A stretch of DNA of 64,000 bases from Nitrosomonas eutropha (GTDB lineage Bacteria; Pseudomonadota; Gammaproteobacteria; Burkholderiales; Nitrosomonadaceae). Shown here in pieces: positions 1-9,046 of the stretch. Numbering within the stretch: position 1 is the stretch's first letter; each line of letters starts with the position of its first letter. The notes under the pieces were generated by a model, which made no database searches, was not told where the DNA came from, and saw only the letters and a program-made list of their open reading frames with translations. The stretch lies in the NCBI RefSeq assembly GCF_003201195.1, contig NZ_QICQ01000001.1:1-64000 (forward strand), in the 5' to 3' direction. Position numbers and translations under genes: made by a program.

Positions 1-330
1 GTGACCGATCGCAAAGGTGCGTTGCAGGCTTTCCGGCGTTGTCGTTCAGGCCTGGGCCGGGTGGTGGCGGTGTTGGCGGACAGCGGTTATGTGGGAGAGC
101 CGTTTGCTCAAGGTGTACGCGATGTGCTGAGCGAGACTGTCGCGGTTCAGATCGCCAGGCGCAGTGAGTTGCATACCTTCGCCGTTATCCCCAAGCGTTG
201 GGTAGTGGAACGCAGCTTTGCCTGGTTGGAGAAGAATCGACGGCTGTGGAAGAACTGTGAGCGCTTACTCAACACCAGCTTGCAGTTTATTCACCTGGCC
301 TTCCTGGCCCTTCTACTCAAAAGACTTTGA
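1..330 (+). CDS. IS5-family transposase, C-terminal part
   Basis: This is the C-terminal 109 residues of a DDE transposase, open at the left window edge, so the first codon shown is probably internal. It keeps the YVGEPFA segment and the typical closing block RWVVERSFAWLEKNRRLWKN, whose glutamate is the last catalytic residue of the family. It ends with the hydrophobic tail usual for IS5-type transposases (FLALLLKRL). Completeness cannot be judged from this window. Confidence 0.85.
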   Translation: MTDRKGALQAFRRCRSGLGRVVAVLADSGYVGEPFAQGVRDVLSETVAVQIARRSELHTFAVIPKRWVVERSFAWLEKNRRLWKNCERLLNTSLQFIHLAFLALLLKRL

Positions 331-340
331 ACAGGTTCTC
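1..340 (+). mobile_element. Right end of an IS5-family insertion sequence
   Basis: The transposase fragment runs off the left edge and its stop lies at 328-330. The end of the element is inferred at about 340, where the sequence reads actttgaacaggttctc, resembling the terminal repeat of IS5-group (IS427-like) elements. Just beyond it, on the minus strand, starts a host gene that loses its 3' part at this junction, which supports placing the IS boundary here. The left end and any target duplication lie outside the window. Confidence 0.75.
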
Positions 341-451
341 AGAAAATATTTTCCAAAAGGGCGGCAAAATGAGAGCTGCCACGAGCAGCATAACTAACCA
401 ATGGAGACCAAACCCCCACGCCATCCCATTCATATACATTCCGTGCATCAT
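317..451 (-). pseudogene. Small membrane protein truncated by the IS
   Basis: A 44-residue reading frame starts at 451 with MMHGMYMNGMAWGFGLHWLV and continues into a hydrophobic helix ending PPFWKIF. The last eight codons (SENLFKVF) and the stop are read from the inserted IS end, so the natural C-terminus is lost. The Met/Gly/Trp-rich N-terminus followed by one membrane helix resembles small membrane proteins that often sit beside copper-resistance genes, but I cannot name a family. It lies downstream of copS on the same strand, so it may once have been co-transcribed with copRS. Confidence 0.5.
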
Positions 452-549
452 GTTGTATTCCTCAGCCAAATTATTTCTGTACCCACCGCTATAACCAGAG
501 CCGCTACAGCGTGTAGCACATTGTTAATCAGCGATACCTAGTTAAAAAT

Positions 550-1971
550 TTACTTGGCCGTCGCTTTAGGAAGAGCGACCTCAAAAATCATATTTCCATC
601 CACCTCTTTTGCAGTAATGGTGCCGCCATGTGCGTCAATAATTGACTTGACAATAGCTAGACCTAAACCAGCTCCGTCCCCTTTACGTTGACGTGAAGGA
701 TCCGCGCGGTAAAACCGGTCAAACAATCTTGGTAGATGCTCGGAATTGATCGTATGTCCCGGGTTTTCTACACTAATAGCAATCGTGTCGTTGCTGTTAG
801 CAGCTAGCGAGACTGTAACTGCTCTCCCTGGAGGGGTGTAACGTATGGCATTGGATAAAAGATTGCTTAGCGCGCGGCGCATCATCAATCTATCACCCTG
901 AACACATATAACTGGACCTTTACATATCAATGAAACGGAGCGTTCTTCGGCCCATGCCTCGAAGTAATCAAATAGCTCCTGGACTTCAGTAACCAAATTC
1001 ACGCTGACCAGTTCCGGTTTGAGCTGATTATTATCGGCTTGCGCCAAAAACAGCATATCGCCGACCATTTTGGCCATACGTTCGTATTCTTCCAGATTCG
1101 AATATAAAATTTCTCGATACTGCTCGACATCGCGCGATTGAGAGAGTGCCACTTCCGTCTGCGTTTTCAGATTCGTTATGGGCGTACGCAGCTCATGAGC
1201 GATATCAGCCGAAAAGTTCGACAGGCGTTGAAAACCATCTTCGATGCGATCCAGCATGTCGTTGAATGACACGGCCAGTTCAGTTAACTCCACCGGAACG
1301 GTACCAGGTGCGAGCCGAATAAAAAGCTGATCAGATTTGATTCGACGAATCTCTCGGCTGATGCGCCGTATCGGCGCATGACCCTGATACACAGCAAACC
1401 ATGTCGCCAGAATAGCAATCAGACAGGCTGCGGTCGTAATAACTCTCAGGTAACTGCGAAAGCTTTCAAGATAGTGCAAGTGAAAATTGATGCCAGTGGC
1501 AACGGCTAAGGTTAAAGGCTCGGCGCCTTGAAGACCTTTGTTCATTAGCTGCACAACAGCACCTCGATAGGTCTCTCCCTTATCCCGCCAGATTTTCACC
1601 GAGTCAATGGTGATTACGCCGGTAAAGGGAACCAACCGTGTAAAACCATCCAGATCCGAATTAGGCGTAGCGTAAATCACATTGCCATGACTATCCGACA
1701 CTCGAAATTGTGCATTACGATGACCTGAGATCGCAGCCGCCAGCCGACGCTTCAATACATCCGACTCTTGACTGGCTGACGGCTCGGAGAGCGACTGCGT
1801 CAGCGATTGAACAACAGCATTAAGCTCATCAACATCCTGCTGAACGAAGTGACTATTAATGGATCGTTGGACCATCCATCCAAACGTGAGAAGCACCACT
1901 GTGATGACCGCTCCAATGGATACGGTCAGACGCAGGGCCAGCGACGCAGGGCGGCGTGCCACTCTTTTCAA
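550..1971 (-). CDS. copS: Heavy-metal sensor histidine kinase (CopS/CusS type)
   Basis: This is a 473-residue inner-membrane sensor kinase. A first membrane helix lies near residues 14-34, a periplasmic domain of about 135 residues follows, and a second helix lies near 176-195. Then come a HAMP segment, the phospho-acceptor motif [10 protein letters not shown] (His259) and an ATPase domain with N and G boxes ([19 protein letters not shown]). The family senses periplasmic Cu or Ag and phosphorylates a partner regulator. The start overlaps the end of copR by 4 bases (ATGA), so the two are translationally coupled. Copper is the likely signal given the neighbours; silver is possible. Confidence 0.92.
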   Translation of the reverse strand: MKRVARRPASLALRLTVSIGAVITVVLLTFGWMVQRSINSHFVQQDVDELNAVVQSLTQSLSEPSASQESDVLKRRLAAAISGHRNAQFRVSDSHGNVIYATPNSDLDGFTRLVPFTGVITIDSVKIWRDKGETYRGAVVQLMNKGLQGAEPLTLAVATGINFHLHYLESFRSYLRVITTAACLIAILATWFAVYQGHAPIRRISREIRRIKSDQLFIRLAPGTVPVELTELAVSFNDMLDRIEDGFQRLSNFSADIAHELRTPITNLKTQTEVALSQSRDVEQYREILYSNLEEYERMAKMVGDMLFLAQADNNQLKPELVSVNLVTEVQELFDYFEAWAEERSVSLICKGPVICVQGDRLMMRRALSNLLSNAIRYTPPGRAVTVSLAANSNDTIAISVENPGHTINSEHLPRLFDRFYRADPSRQRKGDGAGLGLAIVKSIIDAHGGTITAKEVDGNMIFEVALPKATAK

Positions 1972-2651
1972 CCTACGCTGCTGACATCAAGCATATATCC
2001 CATACCGCGAACGGTATGGATCAGCTTGGGTTCAAAGGCGTCATCGATTTTGGCGCGCAGGCGCCGAATCGCCACGTCAATGACGTTGGTGTCGCTGTCA
2101 AAATTCATGTCCCACACCTGTGAGGCAATCAGAGAGCGCGGTAACACCTCACCTTGGCGGCGCACCAAAAGCTCCAGAAGCGCAAATTCTTTGTTTGTCA
2201 GGTTAATGCGTACCTCTTGCCGCCTCGCCCGCCGACGTGGAATGTCCAGCACCAGGTCGGCCACTTGCAATTGATCACTCAGAGCGGGCGCTGCGCCTCG
2301 GCGCAGCAGTGTACGCACTCGTGCGAGCAGCTCCGAAAATGCAAAAGGTTTAATCAAATAATCATCGGCGCCTAGTTCCAAACCCTTAACCCGGTCCTCT
2401 ACGCTATCGCGCGCCGTCAAAAACAATACCGGTGTCGCCGATTTCGCTTCACGCAAGGCTTGAACAATACGCCAACCGTCAACATCTGGCAGCATGACAT
2501 CTAGGATGATTAAATCATAGTCCTCTGTCAGGGCGAGGTGGTGCCCATCCAGGCCCGTACGGGCCAGATCGACTATAAAACCGGACTCAACCAGCCCTTG
2601 GCGTACGTATTCGCCAGTTTTTATCTCATCTTCAACGACGAGCAATTTCAT
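1968..2651 (-). CDS. copR: Copper response regulator (CopR/CusR type)
   Basis: A 227-residue OmpR-family regulator. The receiver domain carries acidic residues VEDE at 6-9, the phosphorylation site Asp51 in [14 protein letters not shown] and the conserved Lys in LIKPFAF. The C-terminal winged helix ends with VRGMGYML, typical of the family. It forms an operon with the downstream kinase gene. A perfect ATTACA-N4-TGTAAT palindrome lies 125 bp upstream of the start, consistent with autoregulation. It is the prime candidate to bind the eleven related palindromes in the window. Confidence 0.93.
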   Translation of the reverse strand: MKLLVVEDEIKTGEYVRQGLVESGFIVDLARTGLDGHHLALTEDYDLIILDVMLPDVDGWRIVQALREAKSATPVLFLTARDSVEDRVKGLELGADDYLIKPFAFSELLARVRTLLRRGAAPALSDQLQVADLVLDIPRRRARRQEVRINLTNKEFALLELLVRRQGEVLPRSLIASQVWDMNFDSDTNVIDVAIRRLRAKIDDAFEPKLIHTVRGMGYMLDVSSVG

Positions 2652-2775
2652 GGGATCGCTCCTGCGATAGGCTTCTGTTTTGTGCCTGACTTAAGGGATT
2701 GCCCCCTGACCTAGAAGCGTCAGAACTCATGACGAGACTCTACCCGTGGCAAGCTGACAGTACGATGACGGATGA

Positions 2776-2791
2776 ATTACAAAATTGTAAT
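2776..2791. promoter_or_regulatory. Cop-box-like palindrome upstream of copRS
   Basis: ATTACA-AAAT-TGTAAT, two perfect 6-bp half-sites with a 4-bp spacer. The architecture matches operators of CopR/CusR-type regulators. The 385-base gap between copR and the CopZ gene holds this site and the hairpin at 2827-2849; I see no gene in it. Confidence 0.65.
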
Positions 2792-2826
2792 ATACCGATA
2801 ATTCGAAGGAATTCTTTTATGAACAG

Positions 2827-2849
2827 CGCGCAGACGTTCCGTCTGCGCG
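2827..2849. other. Perfect 10-bp hairpin, 3-base loop
   Basis: CGCGCAGACG-TTC-CGTCTGCGCG is a perfect GC-rich inverted repeat between the copZ stop (3037) and the copR start. Neither side has a run of T, so a standard intrinsic terminator is not supported. It could still end or insulate copZ transcription from the copR promoter. Confidence 0.45.
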
Positions 2850-3036
2850 GCCAGTTACTTGGCGCACGGCAGTGATTTTACCCAAGCGTTTTACCAGATA
2901 GTTATGAACATCTGCCAAGCACGTGACCAATAATATCGCTGGCCTCAGATGATCTATCACGAGTATTGTGCCGAAAAACCCCTAAAGCATGTCAAAAAAT
3001 GGGCTAGGGCTCAGCAGTTTAACGGTGCCGGACCCT

Positions 3037-3237
3037 CTAAGATACACGTTTCGGCGTATACCCAACTTCTCGAATGGCGCGTTCAATGGTATCTGCATTG
3101 AGAACTCCATCGATCCGAATCAAATGAGCGGGAAGATCAATGCCAACGCTGGCCGCCGGTGCCGTTTCTTTGATCACGCGCGTGATGGTATCCACACAGT
3201 GGCCACAAGTCATATCTTTCACTTCAAATTCAATCAT
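3037..3237 (-). CDS. copZ: CopZ-like cytosolic copper chaperone (HMA domain)
   Basis: A 66-residue single heavy-metal-associated domain. The metal-binding loop is MTCGHC near the N-terminus and the chain ends with the usual GYTP segment of the ferredoxin-like fold. Such chaperones carry Cu(I) to P-type ATPases in the cytoplasm. No signal peptide is present. It is transcribed away from the DUF2933 operon; a plain aaggag-like Shine-Dalgarno lies just upstream. Cu(I) is assumed from the neighbourhood; the fold alone does not fix the metal. Confidence 0.88.
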   Translation of the reverse strand: MIEFEVKDMTCGHCVDTITRVIKETAPAASVGIDLPAHLIRIDGVLNADTIERAIREVGYTPKRVS

Positions 3238-3439
3238 TCTGCTATCTCCTTAGGTAGTGCAGCATGACAATACTAAACCTTCCCACGACGACAATGTCAA
3301 GCTGGCCCAACGTCGCATTTACCGAGCATTTTCTGCATTAAGATCAAATATTTGCGCCACTCGAGCGACCGCAGTTGCTATCTCTTTTTTCCTTTAAGTA
3401 ACAGCCAGTTGCTTGACTACCGTGAAACTTGGCACGGAC

Positions 3440-3455
3440 ATGACAAAAATGTAAT
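3440..3455. promoter_or_regulatory. Cop-box-like palindrome upstream of DUF2933 operon
   Basis: ATGACA-AAAA-TGTAAT, one mismatch from the consensus, 107 bp upstream of the DUF2933 start. The 324-base gap 3238-3561 between the divergent copZ and DUF2933 genes holds nothing else I can support. Confidence 0.6.
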
Positions 3456-3561
3456 GACAACGTAATCGGACTGACAGCCCTGGTTGGCTACAGTGTATTT
3501 GTCACCGCCTACTCATCACTGCCGGGCGGATATAAAGCAACCTGCCTATTTGAAGGAAACG

Positions 3562-3825
3562 ATGATGAAATGTGATATGAAAACCATGATGAAGACGGCC
3601 CTTGGCCTAGGCGTAGTCGTTGCCGTGGCGTACGCGACTATGCCCGCCGCCCGTGGATGGATTGCCGCCGGTGCTCCGTTTTTATTCCTTCTGATTTGCC
3701 CCTTGATGATGTTTTTCATGATGAAAGGCATGCACTCCTGCGACAAGGACCAAAGGGCGGAAAAAAACCAAGCCGACAAAGCTCCCACCACACCATTGGT
3801 CGGACACTCGCCGCTCAAAGATTAG
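3562..3825 (+). CDS. DUF2933 small membrane protein
   Basis: Placed from ATG 3562, after a gaagga ribosome site, this is 87 residues; the next codon is also ATG. Two hydrophobic stretches are seen, ALGLGVVVAVAYATM and APFLFLLICPLMMFFMM, the second followed by Met, His and Cys (MKGMHSC). This pattern fits DUF2933, a small inner-membrane family common in copper clusters. The function is unknown; the Met/His/Cys residues at the membrane edge could bind copper. It is first in a short operon with the BNR-repeat protein and a 37-residue membrane protein. Confidence 0.75.
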   Translation: MMKCDMKTMMKTALGLGVVVAVAYATMPAARGWIAAGAPFLFLLICPLMMFFMMKGMHSCDKDQRAEKNQADKAPTTPLVGHSPLKD

Positions 3826-3897
3826 TCGGCGCACAGCCGTCCCACTCTACTCATGGCGGACTCATGATGGGATAGCACTTGGATTAACGGATATCAC

Positions 3898-4872
3898 GTG
3901 ATGAGTTCTAAAACGATTTTTACCACCTTGGCGGCAACAAGCGTTGCCACGCTATTTATGTTCGGCGGACTTGGCGTAGCAACCGCAAGTACCGAGCCAT
4001 CCTTAGCCGATACACAAGCCATAAAGACTTTGGCACGGGCTGCGCCGATTGAACTCACCCACCTGCACGGGCTTGCCTATAGCGCAGACGGTCAACAGCT
4101 GCTTATCCCGAGCCATCATGGCATCGCGGCGTATGTGGATGGTCAATGGGCAAAAATGGCCGGGCCTGAGCATGATTACATGGGATTTGCCACCACCCGA
4201 GAGGCGTTTTACAGCAGCGGGCATCCAGCAGCAGGCTCTAACCTAATTAATCCGTTTGGCCTTATTAAAAGTACGGATGCAGGAAAAACCTGGCGGCAGT
4301 TGGGGCTAGAAGGAGAGTCCGATTTTCATACCTTGGCCACAAGCTATGAAACCAATGCGGTTTATGTTCTGAATTATGGGCCTAATACCCGGATGCCCCA
4401 AGCTGGCCTGTATATGACTCAAACAGACGGCCTGACGTGGACGCGAGCAGCCGCTAATGGTCTGAAGGCCAAAATCAACAGCTTAGCGGTGCATCCACGC
4501 GATGCCAACGTCGTTGCCGTGGGTGCCGCCGACGGGTTGTACTTGTCTCGTGACGCGGGCAACCATTTTGAGCTATTGATTCGAAGCACGCAGGTACTAG
4601 CACAGTGGTTCGATCTGAATGGCGAGCACCTTTGGGTTAGCAGTTACGCAAACGCCCCCGTGCTGAGTCGCATGGGCCTGAGTGATGGCGGAGCGAATGA
4701 AAAAATCAAGCTTCCTGCATTGAACAAAGACGCGGTGGCCTTCATTGCTCAAAACCCTACCCGCCACGAAGAAGTTGCTATTGCGACCTTCAAGCGTAGC
4801 GCCTATATCACTAAAGATAGAGGTGCAACGTGGACGCAAATCGCTGACGGTGGCACGGCCCTCGATAAATAA
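3898..4872 (+). CDS. BNR-repeat exported protein (F510_1955 type)
   Basis: A 324-residue protein with an N-terminal signal sequence (hydrophobic stretch to about residue 30, ATAS) and several Asp-box-like repeats such as STDAGKTWRQL and TKDRGATWTQI, marking a sialidase-like beta-propeller. The family, annotated as F510_1955 glycosylhydrolase, is often found beside copper genes, but hydrolase activity is not established. Translation may begin at GTG 3898 or the adjacent ATG 3901. It sits between the DUF2933 and the 4929 small-protein genes, so a periplasmic role in copper stress is inferred. Confidence 0.8.
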   Translation: MMSSKTIFTTLAATSVATLFMFGGLGVATASTEPSLADTQAIKTLARAAPIELTHLHGLAYSADGQQLLIPSHHGIAAYVDGQWAKMAGPEHDYMGFATTREAFYSSGHPAAGSNLINPFGLIKSTDAGKTWRQLGLEGESDFHTLATSYETNAVYVLNYGPNTRMPQAGLYMTQTDGLTWTRAAANGLKAKINSLAVHPRDANVVAVGAADGLYLSRDAGNHFELLIRSTQVLAQWFDLNGEHLWVSSYANAPVLSRMGLSDGGANEKIKLPALNKDAVAFIAQNPTRHEEVAIATFKRSAYITKDRGATWTQIADGGTALDK

Positions 4873-4928
4873 GGTCCGCCCTTCTAAATTTTGGCATCTA
4901 GCTCCCATCAAATGGCTTGGACAATCCC

Positions 4929-5042
4929 ATGAGCAATAAGCTGATAAAAATCATTGTGATCGCGCTGGCGGCGATTGGACTCTTGGCTGTTTTTGCTCTC
5001 GTCGGCATGGGAGCCATGATGTTTTGGATGATGGGCACTTGA
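4929..5042 (+). CDS. 37-residue membrane peptide
   Basis: A short frame begins MSNKLIKIIVIALAAIGLLA and ends GAMMFWMMGT before TGA. It is one long membrane helix with a Met-rich end. It starts 56 bases after the BNR gene on the same strand, so it is probably the last gene of that operon. The Met-rich tip is like other small membrane proteins of copper clusters. No family can be named and expression is not proven. Confidence 0.5.
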   Translation: MSNKLIKIIVIALAAIGLLAVFALVGMGAMMFWMMGT

Positions 5043-5127
5043 TGTGAACGTGACACGATTAAGTGTCACCCCGCTTCCGCCAGTATCGAAAATGCAACCA
5101 CACGACCAATCTGACGAACACCCTCGC

Positions 5128-5143
5128 ATTACAAAAATGTAAT
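5128..5143. promoter_or_regulatory. Cop-box-like palindrome upstream of copA
   Basis: ATTACA-AAAA-TGTAAT, a perfect match to the consensus, 80 bp upstream of the copA start. It probably controls the copA-copB-cupredoxin-M23-cytochrome c operon. Confidence 0.7.
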
Positions 5144-5222
5144 GCCAGCGTCATTGGGCCGACATGCACATTTCGTTAAAGTGCATGTCATCAATTTAAT
5201 TTGAGGCTTTGATCATCGAAGG

Positions 5223-7106
5223 ATGATTGATATCTACCCTCTTTCGACTTTGGGATACGCTCACGTGAAACACTTGCTACCGCACTCGCTTGCACTGCCT
5301 ATACTGCCCCGTCGCCGATTCGTTCAGGGCCTTGCGGCTGGCGGCGTATTGTTGGGCTTATCGCCCTTTGCCCGAGCCGCCGGAGTTCCGTCCGTCAATA
5401 CGAGTACCGGTTCGGCCGCTGTGCTGACGGGGACCGAGTTCAACCTCGATATCGGTGAATCGCCCGTCAATTTCACCGGCAGCCCACGCATCGCAACGAC
5501 GGTGAATGGCTCGCTTCCTGCGCCTACCTTACGCTGGCGCGAAGGCGATACGGTCACTATTCGCGTCAAGAACCGTCTGAAGGAAGCCACCTCCATCCAT
5601 TGGCACGGCATCATCCTGCCCTTCCAAATGGATGGCGTGCCAGGTATCAGTTTTACGGGCATTGCTCCAGGAGAAACATTTACCTACCGATTTAAAGTTG
5701 AACAAAGCGGCACGTACTGGTATCACTCCCATTCTGGCATGCAGGAGGCGACCGGCGTTTATGGGGCGATCATTATCGACCCGGCACAAACCGACTCCAT
5801 ACGGGCCGATCGCGAGTACGTCGTTCAGCTTTCTGACTGGACCGACGAGGATCCGATGCGAGTCCTGGCCAAGCTCAAAATGCAAGGCGACTACTACAAC
5901 TACAACCAGCCCACCGCCATTGATTTCTTCCAGGACGTGTCACGAGATGGCCTGAAAGCGGCCATCGACAAGCGCAAGATGTGGAACGAAATGCGCATGA
6001 GTCCAACCGACCTGGCGGACTTGTCGGCTAATGTGTTGACCTATTTGATGAACGGCACAACCCCGGCCGGCAACTGGACGGGATTATTCCGTCCCGGTGA
6101 GCGGGTCCGCCTGCGTTTCATCAACGGGGCAGCCAACACTTTTTACGACGTGCGTATACCAGGTCTGAAGCTAACGGTGGTTCAGGCCGACGGCGTCAAT
6201 GTAGAGCCCGTAACGGTGGATGAATTCCGCTTTGGTCCAGGGGAAACCTACGACGTGCTGGTCCAGCCCAAAGACGATACCTATACCGTTTTTGCGCAAG
6301 CCATGGACCGCACCGGGTATGCACGGGGCACACTGGCTACGCGTGCCGGTCTCGACGCGCCCGTGCCCGCGCTTGACCCAGTGGAATGGCTCACCATGGC
6401 GGACATGATGGGTTCAATGGGCGCGGGCATGGCAGGAATGAGCCATGGTGGGTCCGGCCAATCGTCCATGGGCGGTATGGATCACGGTGCTATGGCTGGG
6501 ATGAATCATGGCAGTATGCAGGGCATGAATCACGCAGGCATGGCTGGTATGGATCATGGCGCAATGACAGCAACTGGCGCCAGCACCCAAGTACGCCACG
6601 CCAGGACCGAGTATGGCCCCAGCATTGATATGCGGGTCGACATGCCGCGCACCAACCTGGACGATCCCGGCATTGGGCTGCGCAACAACGGCCGCCGAGT
6701 ATTGACGCTATCGGACTTGCACACCGTGGGTGGTGCAATGGATCCGCGCGGCGCGGAGCGTGAAATTGAGCTCCATCTGACCGGCAACATGGAACGCTAT
6801 GCCTGGTCATTCGACGGCGTGGAATATGGAAAATCGACGCCCGTTCATTTTCGCTACGGCGAGCGGGTCAGGGTTATTTTGCACAACGACACCATGATGA
6901 CGCACCCCATGCACTTGCACGGCATGTGGAGTGAGCTAGAAGCGCCTGACGGCAGCTTCCAGGCGCGCCGCCACACGATTCCGGTGCAGCCAGCGCAACG
7001 CATCAGCTTTCTTGTGACCGCCGATGCACTGGGTCGCTGGGCCTGGCATTGCCATCTGATGCTGCACATGGATGCGGGGATGTTTCGCGAAGTGGTGGTG
7101 GCATGA
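5223..7106 (+). CDS. copA: Periplasmic multicopper oxidase CopA
   Basis: A 627-residue multicopper oxidase of the copper-resistance CopA family, which binds copper and oxidises Cu(I) in the periplasm. A Tat signal is visible (RRRF at 30-33, then a hydrophobic stretch). The trinuclear and type 1 sites are complete: HWHG at 126-129, WYHSH at 166-170, HPMHLHG near 560 and HCHLMLHMDAGM at 609-620. Between them is a Met/His-rich insert of repeated MxHGxM units (DNA 6408-6576), expected to bind copper. The ribosome site gaagg abuts ATG 5223 with no spacer, so GTG 5265 is a possible alternative start. It overlaps copB by 4 bases. Confidence 0.95.
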   Translation: MIDIYPLSTLGYAHVKHLLPHSLALPILPRRRFVQGLAAGGVLLGLSPFARAAGVPSVNTSTGSAAVLTGTEFNLDIGESPVNFTGSPRIATTVNGSLPAPTLRWREGDTVTIRVKNRLKEATSIHWHGIILPFQMDGVPGISFTGIAPGETFTYRFKVEQSGTYWYHSHSGMQEATGVYGAIIIDPAQTDSIRADREYVVQLSDWTDEDPMRVLAKLKMQGDYYNYNQPTAIDFFQDVSRDGLKAAIDKRKMWNEMRMSPTDLADLSANVLTYLMNGTTPAGNWTGLFRPGERVRLRFINGAANTFYDVRIPGLKLTVVQADGVNVEPVTVDEFRFGPGETYDVLVQPKDDTYTVFAQAMDRTGYARGTLATRAGLDAPVPALDPVEWLTMADMMGSMGAGMAGMSHGGSGQSSMGGMDHGAMAGMNHGSMQGMNHAGMAGMDHGAMTATGASTQVRHARTEYGPSIDMRVDMPRTNLDDPGIGLRNNGRRVLTLSDLHTVGGAMDPRGAEREIELHLTGNMERYAWSFDGVEYGKSTPVHFRYGERVRVILHNDTMMTHPMHLHGMWSELEAPDGSFQARRHTIPVQPAQRISFLVTADALGRWAWHCHLMLHMDAGMFREVVVA

Positions 7107-8269
7107 GCTCAGTAAACGAGAAAAAGGGAATCTTGACCGTGAATACTCATATAAGAAAACGCATTCTTGCAACCGCTATCGCAACGCTGGGAGCCACTCC
7201 GCTTCTTGCCTACGCCCAAGCGCATAACGCCCATAGTGACCATACCGCCATGCCGACCAGCTCGGCTCCTGCCGATGCGGCAAGCATGCCCGGCATGGAT
7301 CACAGCAAAATGAATATGCCTGGCATGGACCATGGCACGATGAATATGAGTGGCCAGGATCACGGTGCCATGCATATGAAGTCAACCCCCGCAACTAAGC
7401 CAGCAGAGTCCATGCCGGGTATGAACCATGGTCAAGCCAACACCGCTCCAACGGCCACTGCACACGATATGGGAGCCATGGACATGAGCGGTGGCGAAAT
7501 GGATCATGGCGATATGCAGATGCAAGGGGGCTCGGCCCCGCCAGATGCCCGCGATCCAAATGCCTACTCCGATGGCTACGTGCGTAATGCGGGCAAGTAT
7601 GCGCTGCCACCCTCAGAAGCGCTGGTCATGTCGGACATGCACAACTTCGGGTCGGTTCGCTTCGACCGGCTCGAATATGTCAAGGCGCGAGGCAGAGAGT
7701 GGACTGCCTATGAAGGCGAGGCCTGGTATGGCAGCACCTATAACCGTGCCGTGATCAAGGCCGAAGGCGAAGTAGCCAGCGGCAAGTTGCAAGAGTCCGA
7801 GACGCAACTGCTTTGGCGTCATGCAATTTCAACATTCTGGAATACGGAACTGGGCGTGCGATTCGACCACGCTCAGGGCGCGCCAAACCGGGAATAGATG
7901 GCGTTTGGCTTTAAAGGGTTGGCGCCCTACTGGTTTGAAGTCGATGCCACCGCTTATGTTGGCTCCAGCGGACGAACCGCTCTGGGGTTGAAGGCGGAGT
8001 ACGACATCTTGCTGACTCAGAAGCTCTACCTTCAACCGAGTGTGGAAGTGAACTTCTACGGCAAGGACGATAAACGCCGGGGCATCGGCAGCGGCCTGAC
8101 GGACGGCACCGCAGGCTTGCGCCTCAAATACCAAGTCACACGTCAGTTTGTGCCCTACGTGGGCGTGGAGTGGTCCAGCAAGTTCGGAAAAACGGCGGAT
8201 TATGCACGCGCAGCGGGCGACTCCAAGCAGGAAACCCGTTTCGTGGCCGGTTTAAATTTTAGATTTTAG
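7103..8269 (+). pseudogene. copB: Copper resistance protein CopB, split by an in-frame TAG
   Basis: CopB is an outer-membrane copper-binding protein. The reading frame from ATG 7103 (overlapping the copA stop) or GTG 7139 has a signal sequence (ATLGATPLLAYAQ), then a Met/His/Asp-rich domain with MDHG repeats, then the conserved barrel domain (YSDGYVRNAGKYAL onward). A TAG at 7895-7897 interrupts it after GAPNRE; the same frame continues at once with AFGFKGLAPYWFEVDA to the normal end at 8269. In the family this position is usually Trp, so one G-to-A change (TGG to TAG) explains it. Both halves are otherwise well conserved. The barrel could form only by readthrough or suppression. Confidence 0.88.
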
Positions 8270-8332
8270 CGGTTGTACCAGGGAACATCACGCCTGATGC
8301 TCTTATTTTTCCCTTATCCAAAAGTGATTTTT

Positions 8333-8845
8333 ATGAAAAAGACACTATCTATATTGATATTAAGCACGTTACCCGTTCTGGCAATGGCCGCCGGAAGCCA
8401 TGGCGGAGGTCATGAGATGAAAGACGGCACCATGATGCAAGGTCACGACATGTCCAGCATGAACAAAGGCGACTCGGCTGTGGGACAACCGGGCGATGCC
8501 GCCAAGGTCACGCGTACGATTGAGCTCGTCATGGACGACACCATGCGTTTTACGCCGGGCGAGATCAACGTGCAAGCTGGTGATACTGTCCGGTTTCTAA
8601 TTAAAAATGCCGGCAAAGTTCCTCACGAAATGGTGATCGGCTCAGCCGACGAGATGCGCGATCATGCCGCCATGATGAAGAAAATGCCAGGCATGAAACA
8701 TGCCGAGCCCAATATGATCTCGCTTAACCCTGGCCAGAAAGGCGGCCTAGTCTGGCAGTTTACCCAAGCCGGCACTGTTGACTTTGCCTGCCTCGTAGCT
8801 GGGCACATGGAAGCGGGCATGATCGGTAAGGTAAAAGTCGGATAA
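8333..8845 (+). CDS. Periplasmic cupredoxin (CopI-like)
   Basis: A 170-residue protein placed from ATG 8333, where a signal sequence begins (MKKTLSILILSTLPVLAMAA). A His/Met-rich linker follows, then a plastocyanin-like domain with type 1 copper ligands: His in VPHEMVIG, and Cys, His and Met in DFACLVAGHMEAGM. Proteins of this type give copper tolerance in the periplasm. It follows copB in the same direction. A close paralogue with the same layout lies at 18767-19279. Confidence 0.9.
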   Translation: MKKTLSILILSTLPVLAMAAGSHGGGHEMKDGTMMQGHDMSSMNKGDSAVGQPGDAAKVTRTIELVMDDTMRFTPGEINVQAGDTVRFLIKNAGKVPHEMVIGSADEMRDHAAMMKKMPGMKHAEPNMISLNPGQKGGLVWQFTQAGTVDFACLVAGHMEAGMIGKVKVG

Positions 8846-8932
8846 GGCGCCATAAAGGCGACGACGGCCTGATTACTCATCCACTTCGTGATGGATTACC
8901 AGGCACAGTAGCTACAATGCGCTCCCCCAGTG

Positions 8933-8958
8933 GGCAGCACTGCATACGCAGTGCTGCC
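8933..8958. other. Perfect 11-bp hairpin with ATAC loop
   Basis: GGCAGCACTGC-ATAC-GCAGTGCTGCC lies between the cupredoxin stop (8845) and the M23 peptidase start (9047). No T-run follows on either strand. It could slow or partly end transcription of the copA operon or stabilise the upstream mRNA. Confidence 0.45.
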
Positions 8959-9046
8959 AATACTTATTTCCCCACACCAACCAGAGTCGATCCGGCCACA
9001 AAAGGCGAGCCACGAGCGAGCACCAGCCAAATATTTTCTATATGAC

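Noticed and set aside
6408..6576. Tandem DNA repeat in copA
   Set aside because: The repetition comes from the Met/His-rich protein segment (MxHGxM units) known in CopA oxidases, not from a separate DNA repeat element.
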